DNA of 64,000 nucleotides from Siphonodentalium dalli (taxonomy: Eukaryota; Mollusca; Scaphopoda; Gadilida; Siphonodentaliidae): positions 44,777,835 to 44,841,834 of the forward strand of contig CP136066.1 in NCBI GenBank assembly GCA_032622095.1. Reading direction: 5' to 3'. Positions 53,801-62,076 of the stretch are shown piece by piece (the first letter of the stretch is position 1; each line of letters starts with the position of its first letter). The notes below the pieces were generated by a model. It did no database searches. It was not told the origin of the DNA and was given only the letters and a program-made list of their open reading frames with translations. Made by a program: the position numbers and the translations under genes.

Positions 53801-56800
53801 AATATAAGGATCAACTGTCATGTGGACTGTTTTTATGGAGATGTAACCGTGAGGTAAGTGGTCATAACTTGTATGTAAAACCCTTCGGGTTTTACACAAG
53901 TTATGACCACTTACCTCATGGTTACATCTCCATAAAAACAGTCCACATGACAGTTAATCCTTATTTATTTTACATTTTTGTCACTACGTGGCGATTGACT
54001 TTTGGGTCTATGATAAATCATGTGAAAGAGAAATCGTATATACCGAATTTTTCGCCTCGAACCAGATTGGCGAATATTTAGCCCTGTGTATTGTGATGTT
54101 GTGCGAAATCACGGTTGTTGTTCATGTGGAAGTTTCGGGACAATAGCCGACGATTTCCGAAAATCTACGTGTAACTTCGTGACTCTTTGATGTCAAACCA
54201 AGCAACGTGCTGTGCACGAAAACATAACATAATCGAACTAAAAATTTGTTTGTATATAGATTAAATCGCATCCCAACCAGTCCCAACTATCATTATATTA
54301 TATTATTCGTATATTATTGAGGAAATTGTCATACTTGGGTAACTTTTATTTCTAAATCCGTGCCTTTATATTAAGGCCAATACTATAGCAGGAATTGCTT
54401 TGTATATATATGTGTACATAATCAAAGCTTGGCAAACTTGAAGTGAAACGCAGTCGGCTTTCAGAAGCCTTGTACATGGGGATAGTTGCATGCAAATAGA
54501 TTTGTCACAGCAAAGAAAACGATGCGGTTTGTCCGTAAGAAAATCCATTCGAAAACCTCTCGAGGCGGCAAGTATGCGAGCACGGTGGCCTAATTCGAGT
54601 CCGGATCTATTGTGTTGGAGTTTTATTAAACCGGAAGAATCTAATTAAATGGAGAGCCTTCGCTAGGCTGATGCAATGGACATATCCATACGTCCCGCCC
54701 ACCAGTATACTGCATGGTTACTGTTACTACGCACCACAAGCCATCTCAATTTCTCTATCTCTCAGTGCTAAAATGGCTTCCGATGAGAAAGGACTATGTT
54801 GTTAAACGCCATGTAACACGATACTATAGCTTCTTTCTAAATATCACGATTTTCAAGATACCTTTGTGTGTATATATGCATCTTGTAAAAGTGACTGTCG
54901 TTAGAAATAAACAAAAATAGAACCAGTTTTTAAACAAAAAAACAAGTGTGATCGTTAGGCCACGAGGCAACAATAGCACAAAGTGAACTTGTTCGGTGAA
55001 GGTTGCGTGTATACACCGCGAAGCATGTGCAATGTATGAAATTTCGTGTAATTCTCTTGGAAAACATCAGTGTTGATTCTCATTTATACGTACATTGTCG
55101 CATTAATATGGAGGAAGCTTTAGATTCTCAAATGGATTCAGTAAAACGTTCGCAGGAGATCCTACAGGTAAGTGTGAATATCAGACATTTTAACTCAATA
55201 TTACCACGGTGTTATAACAGCAACAAATGTATACATTTATAACGAAAAACACTTCATAAAACACATACTCGCGGCACAATTAATATTCATAACGCATCAT
55301 CAATCGGGACTACTATTTCCGCGTTTTAGTTTGAAATATGTTATATATAAATATTGAAATTTAAATAACACTAGGATCCGAGTGTGGTCGTTGGCATCCA
55401 GCGTAAACAGATGTCTTAGTTACAATTTTTGTATTTAGGAAACCGAACTAAAACATGTATAAATATCGTTCGTCAACCGGACATGTTCCCCATGTACATT
55501 TCAACGTCATTTTAGCTTTTTAACACTTATTTTGCTCTCGTGTTCGTAAATTCCCTATGGCTTACAATGGTAGTTAGGGAACCGCTTGTGGTGCGATTCA
55601 TATCACTGGGCAGACACATGTCGCTTCCGGGTTTAAGCAATCGGCTCATTGGCTATAATGGACCTATCCGTACGTCCCGCCCACCAGTAGACTGTATGGT
55701 TACTGTTACTACGCATCACAAGCCATCTCAATTTCGCTATCTCTTCAGTGCTAAAATGACTTCCGATGAGAAAGGACTGTGTTGTTAAACGCAATGTATG
55801 AAATTTCGTGTAATTCTCTTGGAAACATCAGTGTTGATTCTCATTTATACGTACGTTGTCGCATTAATATGGAGGAAGCTTTAGATTCTCAAATGGATTC
55901 AGTAAAACGTTCGCATGAGATCCTTCAGGTAAGTGTGAATATCAGACATTTTAACTCAATATTACCACGGTGTTATAACAGCAACAAATGTATACAGTTA
56001 TAACGAAAAAAACTTCACATAAAACACATACTCGCGGCACAATTAATATTCATAACGCATCATCGATCGGGACTACTATTTCCACGTTTTAGTTTGAAAT
56101 CTGTTATATATAAATATTGAAATTTAAATAACACTAGGATCCGAGTCTGGTCGTTGGCATTGTTTAATCCAGCGTAAACAGATATCTTAGTTACTTTTTT
56201 ATTTAGGAAACCGAACTAAAACATGTATAAATATCGTTCGTCAACCGGACATGTTCCCCATGTACATTTCAACGTCATTTTAGCTTTTTAACATTTATTT
56301 TGCTCTCGTCTTCGTAAATTCCCTATGGCTTACAATGGTAGTTATGGAACAGCTTGTGGTGCGATTCATATCACTAGGCAGGCACATGTCGCTTCCGGGT
56401 TTAAGCTATCGCCTCATTGGCTATACTTGAAATTGGGGCGGTACCTACGGATAGGTCCATTGAAATTGGGGCGGTACCTGCGGATAGGTCCATTCATTCT
56501 CGGTATGAACTCTCGCCACATTCGCCTCGTCTTGTAGAATATCAGCCAATACCGTGTTTTCTGTTATATTAATTTTATCTTCTATTTAGATATGGTGAAT
56601 GTTCAATTGTCGGGCGGAGACGGACCGACTTCCGGTCGAGTTGAGATACAACTGGAGGGCGCGTGGAGCAGTGTATGTGACACGTGGTGGGACAGCAACG
56701 CCGCAGATGTCGTCTGCAAAATGCTCGGTCACGGGTAAGCACTGTCAATGTGGGGACAAATGAAATATACCAATCTATACCAAAGCGCACCAGTCAAACT

Positions 56801-59800
56801 TCCTTTCTGACCTTGTCACCGCCTGGGTACTAATATGTGGCTTTCTATATTTAGCGCGGTGATTTCCAGTAAAAATGGCGAAACCGATTGGCCCAAATTT
56901 AAATTCCTATGTGCTTTGAGAACAATTCCCACACTAAAAACTTAATGACAGAATGGAGAATTAGAGCTGTAGTTTTGTTGACGATTTTCGCAAGCCACTC
57001 GTCAAACTTGCAGCAAATTAAAACTATTGTGTTTGACTTGCCATGCGTGTTGTCGTGACAATTTAATCCACAAACTTAAAGTACCCAATCCGATCAGATG
57101 CTCCTAAATTAATATTTCTTTGGCTGTGGGGGTAAACAATATTTGCTTTGAGTCGAGGAACTCACCCATCAACGTTCCGAGTGATCAGATATCGTTTATT
57201 ATTTCTATTGTTTGTGGCCCAGTTACACGCCGTCACAAGGATGGTATCGGTCAAAATTGCTATATTATTACCACTTGATTTTAGAGTTATCCATCTTCAT
57301 CCGTATTTTGTCTGTTTGACCTCGTGTTTCTGTGCCAATTATTAGTACACATCACGAGAAATAACAAACTTCAAAAATCAATATCTGATCACTCTGAGCT
57401 TTGATGGGTGGGTTCCTCGACTCGAATCAAATATTTTTTAACTCCCAAAGCCAAATAAATAGTAATTTAGGAGCGTCTGATCGGATTGAGGACCTTTAAG
57501 GTACCCAAAATGTGGGTAAAATGTCGCCGGTAGCAGCGGTCTTACGGAGTCATCAAGGGAGGTAAACCCTGCATGTATGGAGTTCGGAAATATACTGGTA
57601 TCTTACATATCGATATGTCCCGCTTCTGGCAATAAGTTAAGTGCGTCGGCCGCAACCATGTGAAAGCGCCAGCGATATATGTATGCAGTGAAAGCAGGGG
57701 ACATTTATAAGTGTGTCGTGTATTTATTGACCAATGACCGGGCATGACATAAACTTTATAGTACTATAGGTGTAATTTTTGGATGGAAGAAATAGGGTTA
57801 ATAAATTTTAATTTACTTTTATCGATATCTGACATATGTACGCGAATCTGATCCAAGTCATGGTAAGCATAATACAGTAGTAAGATATAAGTATGAGCCA
57901 ACACAGTCTGTACATGGGCTCAAAATAATGGTGCTCGACATTATAGTGTGGGGGCAAATGTAGATCTTGTATACTTTTTTAATAGAAGCAAGCCACTATG
58001 ATTTTCATAACCTATTCAGATTGGAGGGATTTTTAAGACTCTATTCCAATTTTTTATCGAGCCGGATGTAGAACAAGATGAGAGGGTACCGATATGGTGA
58101 AAACGGCTTGTAAATCACCCCTAGCCCTCAAAACGAAAATCGCTAAACAACCCATAATGTTAACTCCGACCTTCCTGAGGACATCTGCTGTTTCGACTAA
58201 ACCAGTAAACCATAAAGGCAAGTGGATCGGATGATTTGGGGACATATCGCGGCTATTTGAGGTAGATTTGCTAAAAAACATGGGCAAACATCCTCGAAAA
58301 TATCCTGATTTTTGCTTGTGATGGCAGCCATCTTGGATTTGGAGGTCACGTGACATTAAAAAATTGGAATAGAGTCCAATTATTTAGCACAAACCATCCC
58401 GATGTTGAAAATATACATGCCATGCTTCTACTAAAAAAGTATACAAGGAACCAGTTTTTGAACACTTGCCCCCACACTATTATTTGAATAATGAGGTACC
58501 AAGAGGGTGAATTTAGCGACGTTACCGCGCACAGTGGGATAGAATCACTAAATTCACCCTTTGTTACCTCATTCTGCTTAGGCCTCATATTCTCTGGAAA
58601 GTATCTTTATTATCAAATTTACAAGTTTTTTAATTTCTTTTTTCCTTTTTAGTTTAGTTTCTCTATGTCCCCAAATTTGCAGACGACACAATTCATAATC
58701 GAGGTACCCAATGGGTGCACATCACAATCTTGACCATTTGGCAACTTAAATTTGCGTGCAGGTCTCCCATAATAGACGAGACCATGCAAACTGAGGTCCC
58801 CGAATGATGCATTTGGTGACGCTAGCCCGCTGTGCGGGGTATCGTCACCAATTCACCCTCTTGGGACCTCATTCTGCAAGTTAGTGTCCAGCACAATATA
58901 TTGAGGCCTGGTTTGTAGCCATCTTTATTTTCCTCCACGAAGGAGCGGCATTCCAGCGAGACGTTCTTACTACGGCGGTGGAACGGGATCAATCCTTCTG
59001 GGTAATGTTAGATGTAACGCGAATCATACTGATCTTCTGGAATGTAACCACTCGCCAATCGGTGCGCAAGAATGTACCCAGCAACAAACAGCCGGGGTCA
59101 GGTGCAGTGAGTATCATTTGGCCTAGATCATGTCACTAATCTCTACGGTGGCTAACGCCCGTGGATATCATATTCAACCAGTACAAACCATGGGAACATT
59201 TTGAAGTTTTGACAGGGAACCTTATAAAGTAGAGAAAATAACGCGGGAAATATATTTCTTAGTTATTACCTGTTCCTTAATAATGTACTTCACTGTAGGT
59301 GAATGTCCCAACTCGAAATTGCACGATTTAAGTGACTTTGTGAGAGATTATGCATTGCGTCGCTATTGAATTTATCATGGGTAATTAATTCAATGTTTAG
59401 TGTGATATCGGCTCACAAAATTCACAGATTAGCATGCAATCTCAATCTGGGACCACCCCTACAACGAGGTAGATTATTGAGGAACAAGTATTAACAAAGA
59501 AATATACTCCCTGCCTTGTTTGTTCATTGTTATATACAGTAAAACCTATCCAAACCGGACCCTCTATAAACCGAACCACTCGCCATACCGAACAATTTGT
59601 CTGGTCCCGAATTCGCCCAAGTGCATTCTCATTAAAAATTACCTCTATTATCCGGTAACTTTCTATTCCGAACATCGGATGGCATTTCTAGTCCATAAGT
59701 GAACAAATACATCAATTTTTACCTCCGAAATCCGAACACGCTTATTCAACAGTATGAAACTACAATACATGCGCTACATTACTATTTTCAGCGACATTAT

Positions 59801-62076
59801 CGAATCACCGTTTATTTACAGTCGTATCTATATACCGGTACATGTATTATGTCTTATTAATATACCATGTTTTATTGTTTTAATTCTTATTATCTATCTA
59901 TGTTATTTATATTTTATTCGGTACTTTATTCAAGTTAAATTCAATAATGAGTTCGTTGTGCTTTGACCACACTTAGTAACGACGTCAATACATTCCGATC
60001 GTAGTGCGCTTTTCTATAAACCGAACACCTCTCTAACCGAACAGAAGGTCCAAAGGGTGTTCGGTTTGTAGAGGTTTTACTGTAGTTCCATGTCAGAACG
60101 GATCAGAATATCAGATAGTTTCCATGCAGGTTTTGTATACTGATGGAATATTATCTCTACGGGTGTAGCTTGGGTAGAGATTCATGGAATGATCTACATA
60201 TAGACATACATTATCTACTAACCAGCCAATTAACCCTTTCAGTGCCAGGTCCGATTTTTGTATCAACCCATATACCCTGTGCCAATGCATTCTCTTATAT
60301 ATGCGAGTCGAACATAGGTCGCCTCGCATATATAAGAGAATGCATTGACCTAACAATTTTTCATCATTTGTTATTATTTTTTACAATTTTTTACAATTTT
60401 AATAATTTGTTCTTATATTCTTTAACAGACTTATTTTGTAGGTTTAGTGCCAGGGAATCTTACGTTTTTCATGAATTCTTGGTGATAGTTTTGAGTTATA
60501 ACATGCCCCTAAGGTTTTATCCAGTGTGTTTTTAAATTCGCTATAGCGTGCTTAAGCATACCCAAACAAAATTCAACCCAAACAAATCTAAAACAAAACA
60601 AAACAAAACAATTTGTTTGTTTTATTTTTTTAGGGCCGATTTTACAGACCGTAAATTTAGGGCCGATTAGATCGGTCCCTGGCACTGAAAGGGTTAACCA
60701 GACATCAAATTTGTTATTCCACATATGAAATATGTTCATTACTCCCATCAAATCTTCAAATGATGACAATTTCAAGACGGTTATCTCGTCTTTGATTCAG
60801 ATGTATAACTTGTAATTTCGGGTCAGGAAGACGGCTCAGTCAACTGGAGCTATATTCGTTCACTTCGAAATAATGTTTGGAATATAATTAACCCGGCCTC
60901 TTATTTTTAGTAAGACACACTTGTATTATCAGCACGCACAGTGACGTAACAGCTTATCGCAATTATATCGATCAATGTTATGATTATGTTAATTGGAATA
61001 CAATTATGATATTCAATTTGTGTTGGGTTATTTAGTGTTGACAGTGAGATAAACATGGGTGATAAGGGCGGTTAAACAATTTTGCCAACATGAAAAGACA
61101 CATTTAAAATGATGGAACTATATATTTGTTCTTGATTGTGTCTAGCTTTACTTCTTTTTTGGTTGTGATATACGGAAACCAATGTTAATTTTGTTTAACC
61201 CCAGACGTTTCGATGTCGTTTTTACTTGCTAAAATGTGATAATGTGATAAAACGATATCAAATTTTCGAGCCTCGCTAAAGCCGACTTGAAATGAAAATT
61301 TAGTGCGATTAGAGATACTCTATGTACCATGAACGGGGGGGGGACTCGGTGGCTCAATCCGTTAGGGGTACAACTCCAAGCCGTTTCGCCCTCCAGCGCT
61401 GTCGATTAGGGTTCAAATCCACATGTTTCCATCGTGGACTTTGTAACTCGAAATCGTTATCTGGTGGAGTTACCAGTTACTCGCCGATGGCCGGTGGTTT
61501 GCCGCACATGGTTCGACGAGTTTATCAGCCATTAAAATCACTGTTAGATTAGTCGCAAGTGTGCGGATTTCCTCCACCACTAAAACTGGCAATGTCGTGA
61601 TATGGCCTTAGTGGCTAAAGCGACAATAAACCCAAATCAATCAATCAATCAACCATGAACGGGGACATGAAATGTTACTATTTTAGAACATTAAAGTATA
61701 TATCATTGCATGTGTGAATCTTTTCTAAACACTTTAAAGTCAAATATATGTAACACATGCAAGATGTGTTTTTTTTAATAATAATGCAAACGTGTTTCAA
61801 AATATATTTTCATGGAATTGTTTGTTGTTGGAACAGTTATGATTCTGTTTAAATGTTTACTGTCAAGCCACAAAACGGTGTCTTGAATATCGGTGCACGA
61901 CTGTTCTCTGAATATGTGCTCATGTCTGTTGTAGCTGACATCAGATTGGTTGATGGAACTAATGGGACATTTGAGGGGCGGACCGAGGTGTTTCATAACG
62001 GGCAGTGGGGAAGTGTGTGTGATGATGCCTGGGATGAAGAAGACGCTACTGTCGTATGCAGGCAACTTGGCTACAG
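40521..62076 (+). CDS. Gene 2: CUB-SRCR-SRCR secreted or receptor protein, 3'-incomplete (6 exons seen)
   Basis: Visible exons: 40521-40572, 44277-44449, 52124-52271, 56590-56734, 58943-59106, 61935-62076. All GT-AG; phases 1, 0, 1, 2, 1 agree at every join, giving 274 complete residues so far. The order is signal peptide (1 to ~19), CUB (about 26-124), group A SRCR 1 (about 128-227), and the first half of SRCR 2 (from about 229). The second half of SRCR 2 is not found before 64000, so the gene runs off the window. CUB plus SRCR architectures are known from mucosal and immune scavenger-type proteins (DMBT1-like); ligand binding is inferred. Confidence 0.87.
40592..40746. repeat. Foldback hairpin directly after the exon 1 donor
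   Basis: Arms GAGTAATCAATTGGTTCCGA and TAATTACGTTAAATAATTCAC return inverted (TTATCGGAACAAATTGATTA) around a GC-rich loop near 40670. It starts about 20 bp from the 5' splice site of gene 2 exon 1. Confidence 0.8.
40903..41047. repeat. Near-perfect foldback hairpin
   Basis: Arms of about 65 bp (AGAAATAAATACACGGTG, GTGTATGGTCAAGTTGTACC, ACTGATTGTAGGAC) pair around the loop GACGCGTAGCGG. A related piece with ATTCTACTTTTTCC and GTACCAC words is near 41805-41855. Confidence 0.85.
41048..42719. other. Gene 2 intron 1 sequence, little structure
   Basis: No exon recognised. It contains a CGTGGTACAATTGG and AATTGTACCAC inverted pair at about 41814-41852, a GTTCAACAAA and TTTGTTGAAC inverted pair at 42183-42226, and a GAAAGGGTTAA end of piggyBac type at about 42274-42284. 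Confidence 0.4.
42720..43230 (+). mobile_element. Probable LINE 3' end
   Basis: The 3' part reads GGGGCTTCAAATAAGCACAT, CTTGTTGCC, then a T-rich stretch (TTTTTCTTC), TTTGTACC and finally AAAAATAAATACTG. This order of elements is typical of the 3' untranslated region of non-LTR retrotransposons. Upstream CT-rich sequence has no preserved frame. Confidence 0.4.
43231..43842. repeat. MITE fragments and two hairpins
   Basis: An (AAC)n stretch is at 43308-43340, with a TTAA-MITE fragment on each side (ATCAGATTCCAACAACAAC; AAAATATTGTTACCCCGAC at about 43587). Hairpins of the CTCCCATAG-loop subfamily are at 43678-43745 and 43758-43832, preceded by CCCTTCCACGACTGG. Confidence 0.6.
43843..44195 (+). 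repeat. 29-bp minisatellite, about 12 copies, with ACTTACCT core
   Basis: Unit: GACAAACTTACCTACCCCGG followed by CAAGCTACT. Eight units carry ACTTACCT and three carry ACTTACAT. ACTTACCT is the reverse complement of the donor consensus AGGTAAGT and is the same as the 5' recognition part of U1 snRNA. It ends about 80 bp upstream of exon 2. Confidence 0.92.
44277..44449 (+). CDS. Gene 2 exon 2: first half of the CUB domain
   Basis: Acceptor AAATCAACAG at 44276, donor CTAGAG|GTAAGT, phase 1 to phase 0. It encodes [47 protein letters not shown] and [10 protein letters not shown]. The LTSPNYPxxYP, tyrosine/tryptophan-isoleucine and WDYLE patterns are diagnostic for CUB. The usual first cysteine is absent, the second is tyrosine (DQYYW) and the third position (NHWDYLE) also lacks cysteine. 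Confidence 0.9.
44469..44520 (-). mobile_element. Truncated SINE 3' end, minus orientation
   Basis: Read on the minus strand the segment ends AGCATTAAACCCCAATCAATC with six ATCA-type repeats. This matches the tail style of the intact SINE at 61339-61651. It starts 20 bp after the exon 2 donor. Confidence 0.6.
44521..45689. other. Gene 2 intron 2, first part
   Basis: The only recognised element is a right-end remnant of the TTAA piggyBac-like family at 44770-44820 (GCATTGGCACAGGGCCG, GTTGGGTAAAGGG, TTAA). No exon seen. Confidence 0.45.
45690..45852. repeat. CCAATGCATTC hairpin element, left part before the Helitron-like array
   Basis: A damaged first hairpin (TGCCAATGCATACTC, TATATATGCGAGTCGACCAT), an A/T-rich spacer, then TTAGGCCAATGCATTA at 45837-45852. 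There the second hairpin is broken; it continues at 50662 (TCTTATATATGCGAGTCGAC) after the inserted array. Confidence 0.8.
45853..50661 (+). mobile_element. Tandem array of six Helitron-like non-autonomous units
   Basis: Units: 45853-46947, 46948-47837, 47838-48604, 48605-49358, 49359-50098, 50099-50661. Each starts TCTATTATATATT and GAAAGATCTGTGTG, has a (GT)n tract and a GATGGACTC block followed by GCCAATTTCGATGAAA. Each ends with a small GC hairpin (CCCGGACGAAGTCGGG), then TCACCTTCTAG. TC at the 5' end, a hairpin about 8 bp before a CTAG (CTRR) end, and insertion between A (45852) and T (50662) are Helitron hallmarks. No Rep/helicase gene is present. Unit 1 has an internal ~219-bp duplication. 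Open frames here repeat from unit to unit and are not genes. Confidence 0.8.
50662..50718. repeat. CCAATGCATTC hairpin element, right part after the array
   Basis: TCTTATATATGCGAGTCGAC, then the inverted arm AAAGAATGCATTGGCACAGG. Joined to 45837-45852 it restores a standard hairpin copy, which fixes the boundaries of the insertion to the base. Confidence 0.85.
50719..51594. repeat. Intron sequence with two CTCCCATAG-loop hairpins
   Basis: Hairpins at about 50985-51060 (GTGAGTCTCCCATAGGGAGC and its partner) and 51080-51140 (damaged). They are flanked by AATCCTTCCATTACTGCATG and CCCGTCATGAAAGGTTAA, likely ends of a TTAA element of the same subfamily as 39460-39690. No exon recognised. Confidence 0.6.
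51595..52060. mobile_element. Partial TTAA MITE followed by a degenerate hairpin
   Basis: 51595-51960 shares the family's internal blocks (CAACATTTTGTTCAACGAAA, TCATCCGCAATTTGGTCCGA, AAATCGATATCTGATCACTC) and a decayed right end (CACTTAATCGGATTCAG). A short hairpin copy with the loop lost follows at 51998-52050 (ATATATGCGAGCCGCATATA). Confidence 0.65.
52124..52271 (+). CDS. Gene 2 exon 3: second half of the CUB domain
   Basis: Acceptor CGTCTCTTCCAG at 52123, donor GGCGAA|GTAAGC, phase 0 to 1. It encodes [17 protein letters not shown], then [20 protein letters not shown], then TIAWR. The xIxxG start, the F-L-H-F-x-T strand and the closing RPGFTIAWR are typical CUB features. It too lacks cysteines. 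An NMS glycosylation site is present. The donor is the first of a tandem series (next feature). Confidence 0.9.
52248..52745 (+). repeat. 56-bp minisatellite made from the exon 3 splice junction, about 9 copies
   Basis: Unit: GATTCACCATAGCATGGCGA, AGTAAGCATGTTAATCCCAA, ACCTAATCCGATCCCG. Each unit repeats the last ~22 nt of exon 3 (coding FTIAWR), the donor GCGAA|GTAAGC and about 30 nt of intron. In the first intronic copies the exon-like part can no longer keep the frame. All copies keep the GTAAGC donor. Confidence 0.95.
52770..53110. repeat. GGGTGAATTTAGTGACG palindromic repeat, partial copy
   Basis: It contains GAGGGTGAATTTAGTAATAT, GCTTAGGGCTCATCTTCTGA, a TTGCAGAAG block and CGAGGGTGAATTTTGTGACG, in the same order as in the full element at 58492-58871. 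Ends are damaged. Confidence 0.65.
53111..53802. repeat. CCAATGCATTC hairpin element, split copy
   Basis: A complete hairpin is at 53457-53529 (GCGAGTCGACCATAGGTCGC loop region) and the first half of a second at 53747-53788. The second is broken at ATGGTCGC, where the foldback hairpin 53803-53968 follows. The spacer between them carries extra sequence (53590-53690). Confidence 0.7.
53803..53968. repeat. Near-perfect foldback hairpin
   Basis: Arms ACTGTCATGTGGACTGTTTT, TATGGAGATGTAACC and GTGGTCATAACTTG pair around AACCCTTCGGGTT. It is inserted in or beside a CCAATGCATTC hairpin. A half copy is at 19158-19229. Confidence 0.85.
53969..54667. other. Gene 2 intron 3 sequence, nothing recognised
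   Basis: No exon or element was recognised in this stretch. Confidence 0.4.
54668..56500 (+). mobile_element. TIR element with two tandem promoter/first-exon-like units
   Basis: Two direct copies: about 54668-55652 and 55653-56435. The start of each (ATGGACCTATCCGTACGTCC) is inverted at the right end (CTACGGATAGGTCCATT, present twice as a 33-bp direct repeat at 56431-56495), so the block has terminal inverted repeats. Each unit holds a 10-codon frame, [10 protein letters not shown] or [10 protein letters not shown], then a frame [15 protein letters not shown]...EILQ ending at a strong donor (CTACAG|GTAAGTG or CTTCAG|GTAAGTG). Copy 1 has about 215 extra bp at 54815-55025. The donor phase (0) does not fit gene 2 exon 4 (phase 1), so it is not part of gene 2. 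Confidence 0.6.
56590..56734 (+). CDS. Gene 2 exon 4: first half of SRCR domain 1
   Basis: Acceptor TCTATTTAG at 56589, donor CACGG|GTAAGC, phase 1 to 2. It encodes [40 protein letters not shown] and VCKMLGHG. The order 'V.L.GG....GRVE......W..VCD..W....A.VVC..LG.G' is the canonical SRCR opening. Cysteines of SVCD and VVCK are the first two of six. Confidence 0.93.
56735..57075. other. Intron sequence, nothing recognised
   Basis: Short intronic stretch between exon 4 and a MITE; no further exon or repeat was recognised. Confidence 0.4.
57076..57499. mobile_element. TTAA-flanked MITE, AGTACCCAATCCGAT copy
   Basis: Body 57080-57495, ends AGTACCCAATCCGATCAG and ATCGGATTGAGGACCT, TTAA at both sides. 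Internal landmarks as in 4311-4797. Confidence 0.8.
57500..57942. other. Intron sequence, nothing recognised
   Basis: No exon or repeat structure was recognised. Confidence 0.4.
57943..58480. mobile_element. 538-bp TIR element, ATAGTGTGGGGGCAA ends
   Basis: The left end ATAGTGTGGGGGCAAATGT is inverted at right (CTTGCCCCCACACTAT). The repeats continue inward with GTATACTTTTTTAATAGAAGC and, further in, GACTCTATTCCAATTTTTTA against its inverse at 58353-58378. No coding region of transposase type. Confidence 0.75.
58492..58871. mobile_element. 380-bp TIR element, TGAGGTACCAAGAGGGTGAA ends
   Basis: Terminal repeats TGAGGTACCAAGAGGGTGAA and TTCACCCTCTTGGGACCTCA. Inside, a second GGTGAATTTAGCGACG-type palindrome lies near each end (CGCGCACAGTGGGATAG; CCCGCTGTGCGGGG). 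It ends about 70 bp before the acceptor of exon 5. A partial relative is at 52770-53110. Confidence 0.8.
58943..59106 (+). CDS. Gene 2 exon 5: second half of SRCR domain 1
   Basis: Acceptor TTCCTCCACGAAG at 58942, donor GTGCA|GTGAGT, phase 2 to 1. It encodes [40 protein letters not shown] and [14 protein letters not shown]. '[16 protein letters not shown]...LLEC......G...C....AGVRC' is the standard SRCR second half; with exon 4 it gives six cysteines, the group A pattern, and a two-exon structure typical of group A. NHT is a glycosylation site. The acceptor has a weak polypyrimidine tract but the phase and protein are decisive. Confidence 0.93.
59107..59534. other. Intron sequence, nothing recognised
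   Basis: No exon or repeat structure was recognised between exon 5 and the pogo-type MITE. Confidence 0.4.
59535..60084. mobile_element. pogo/Tigger-type MITE with TA duplication
   Basis: Body 59537-60082 begins CAGTAAAACCTATCCAAACC and ends GTAGAGGTTTTACTG; TA flanks both ends. The termini and repeated CCGAAC words are those of the pogo/Tigger branch of Tc1/mariner elements (TIRs starting CAGT, followed by ...CCGAAC). With 546 bp and no DDE transposase frame it is non-autonomous. Confidence 0.88.
60230..60697. mobile_element. piggyBac-like TTAA element with one CCAATGCATTC hairpin
   Basis: Ends: TTAA then CCCTTTCAGTGCCAGG; at right CCTGGCACTGAAAGGG then TTAA. A hairpin (60282-60352; arms CCAATGCATTCTCTTATATA) lies near the left end, followed by A/T-rich spacer, then an (AAAAC)n stretch at 60590-60612. 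The second hairpin of the family is missing. Confidence 0.8.
60698..61325. other. Intron sequence, nothing recognised
   Basis: No exon or repeat was recognised between the piggyBac-like element and the SINE. Confidence 0.4.
61339..61651 (+). mobile_element. Intact tRNA-derived SINE with 13-bp target duplication
   Basis: Flanked on both sides by ACCATGAACGGGG (61326-61338 and 61652-61664). The head has an A-box-like GTGGCTCAATCCGTTAGG and a B-box GGTTCAAATCC at tRNA-like spacing. A middle part with GCCGGTGGTTTGCCGCAC and GTGCGGATTTCCTCC resembles the conserved core of many metazoan SINEs. The 3' end is AGCGACAATAAACCC with an (ATCA)n tail. The 76-codon frame over it is not a gene. Confidence 0.88.
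61935..62076 (+). CDS. Gene 2 exon 6: first half of SRCR domain 2
   Basis: Acceptor TCTGTTGTAG at 61934, donor CTACAG|GTAGGT, phase 1 to 2, the same phases as exon 4. It encodes [40 protein letters not shown] and CRQLGYR, a textbook SRCR opening. It implies a phase-2 partner exon further on; none is visible before 64000. Confidence 0.93.

Noticed and set aside
55003..56003. Alternative first exons of gene 2
   Set aside because: The donor after EILQ is phase 0, whereas gene 2 exon 4 needs a phase-1 partner; the unit lies inside inverted repeats and is duplicated, so it is assigned to a mobile element.
61339..61420. tRNA gene
   Set aside because: The A- and B-box-like words belong to a SINE head; the sequence does not fold as a full cloverleaf and is followed by SINE core, tail and target duplication.
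13284..62076. One single large gene joining lectin and CUB-SRCR parts
   Set aside because: Exon 4 of gene 1 ends in a stop right after the lectin domain, and the next coding exon starts with its own signal peptide and phase-compatible downstream exon.
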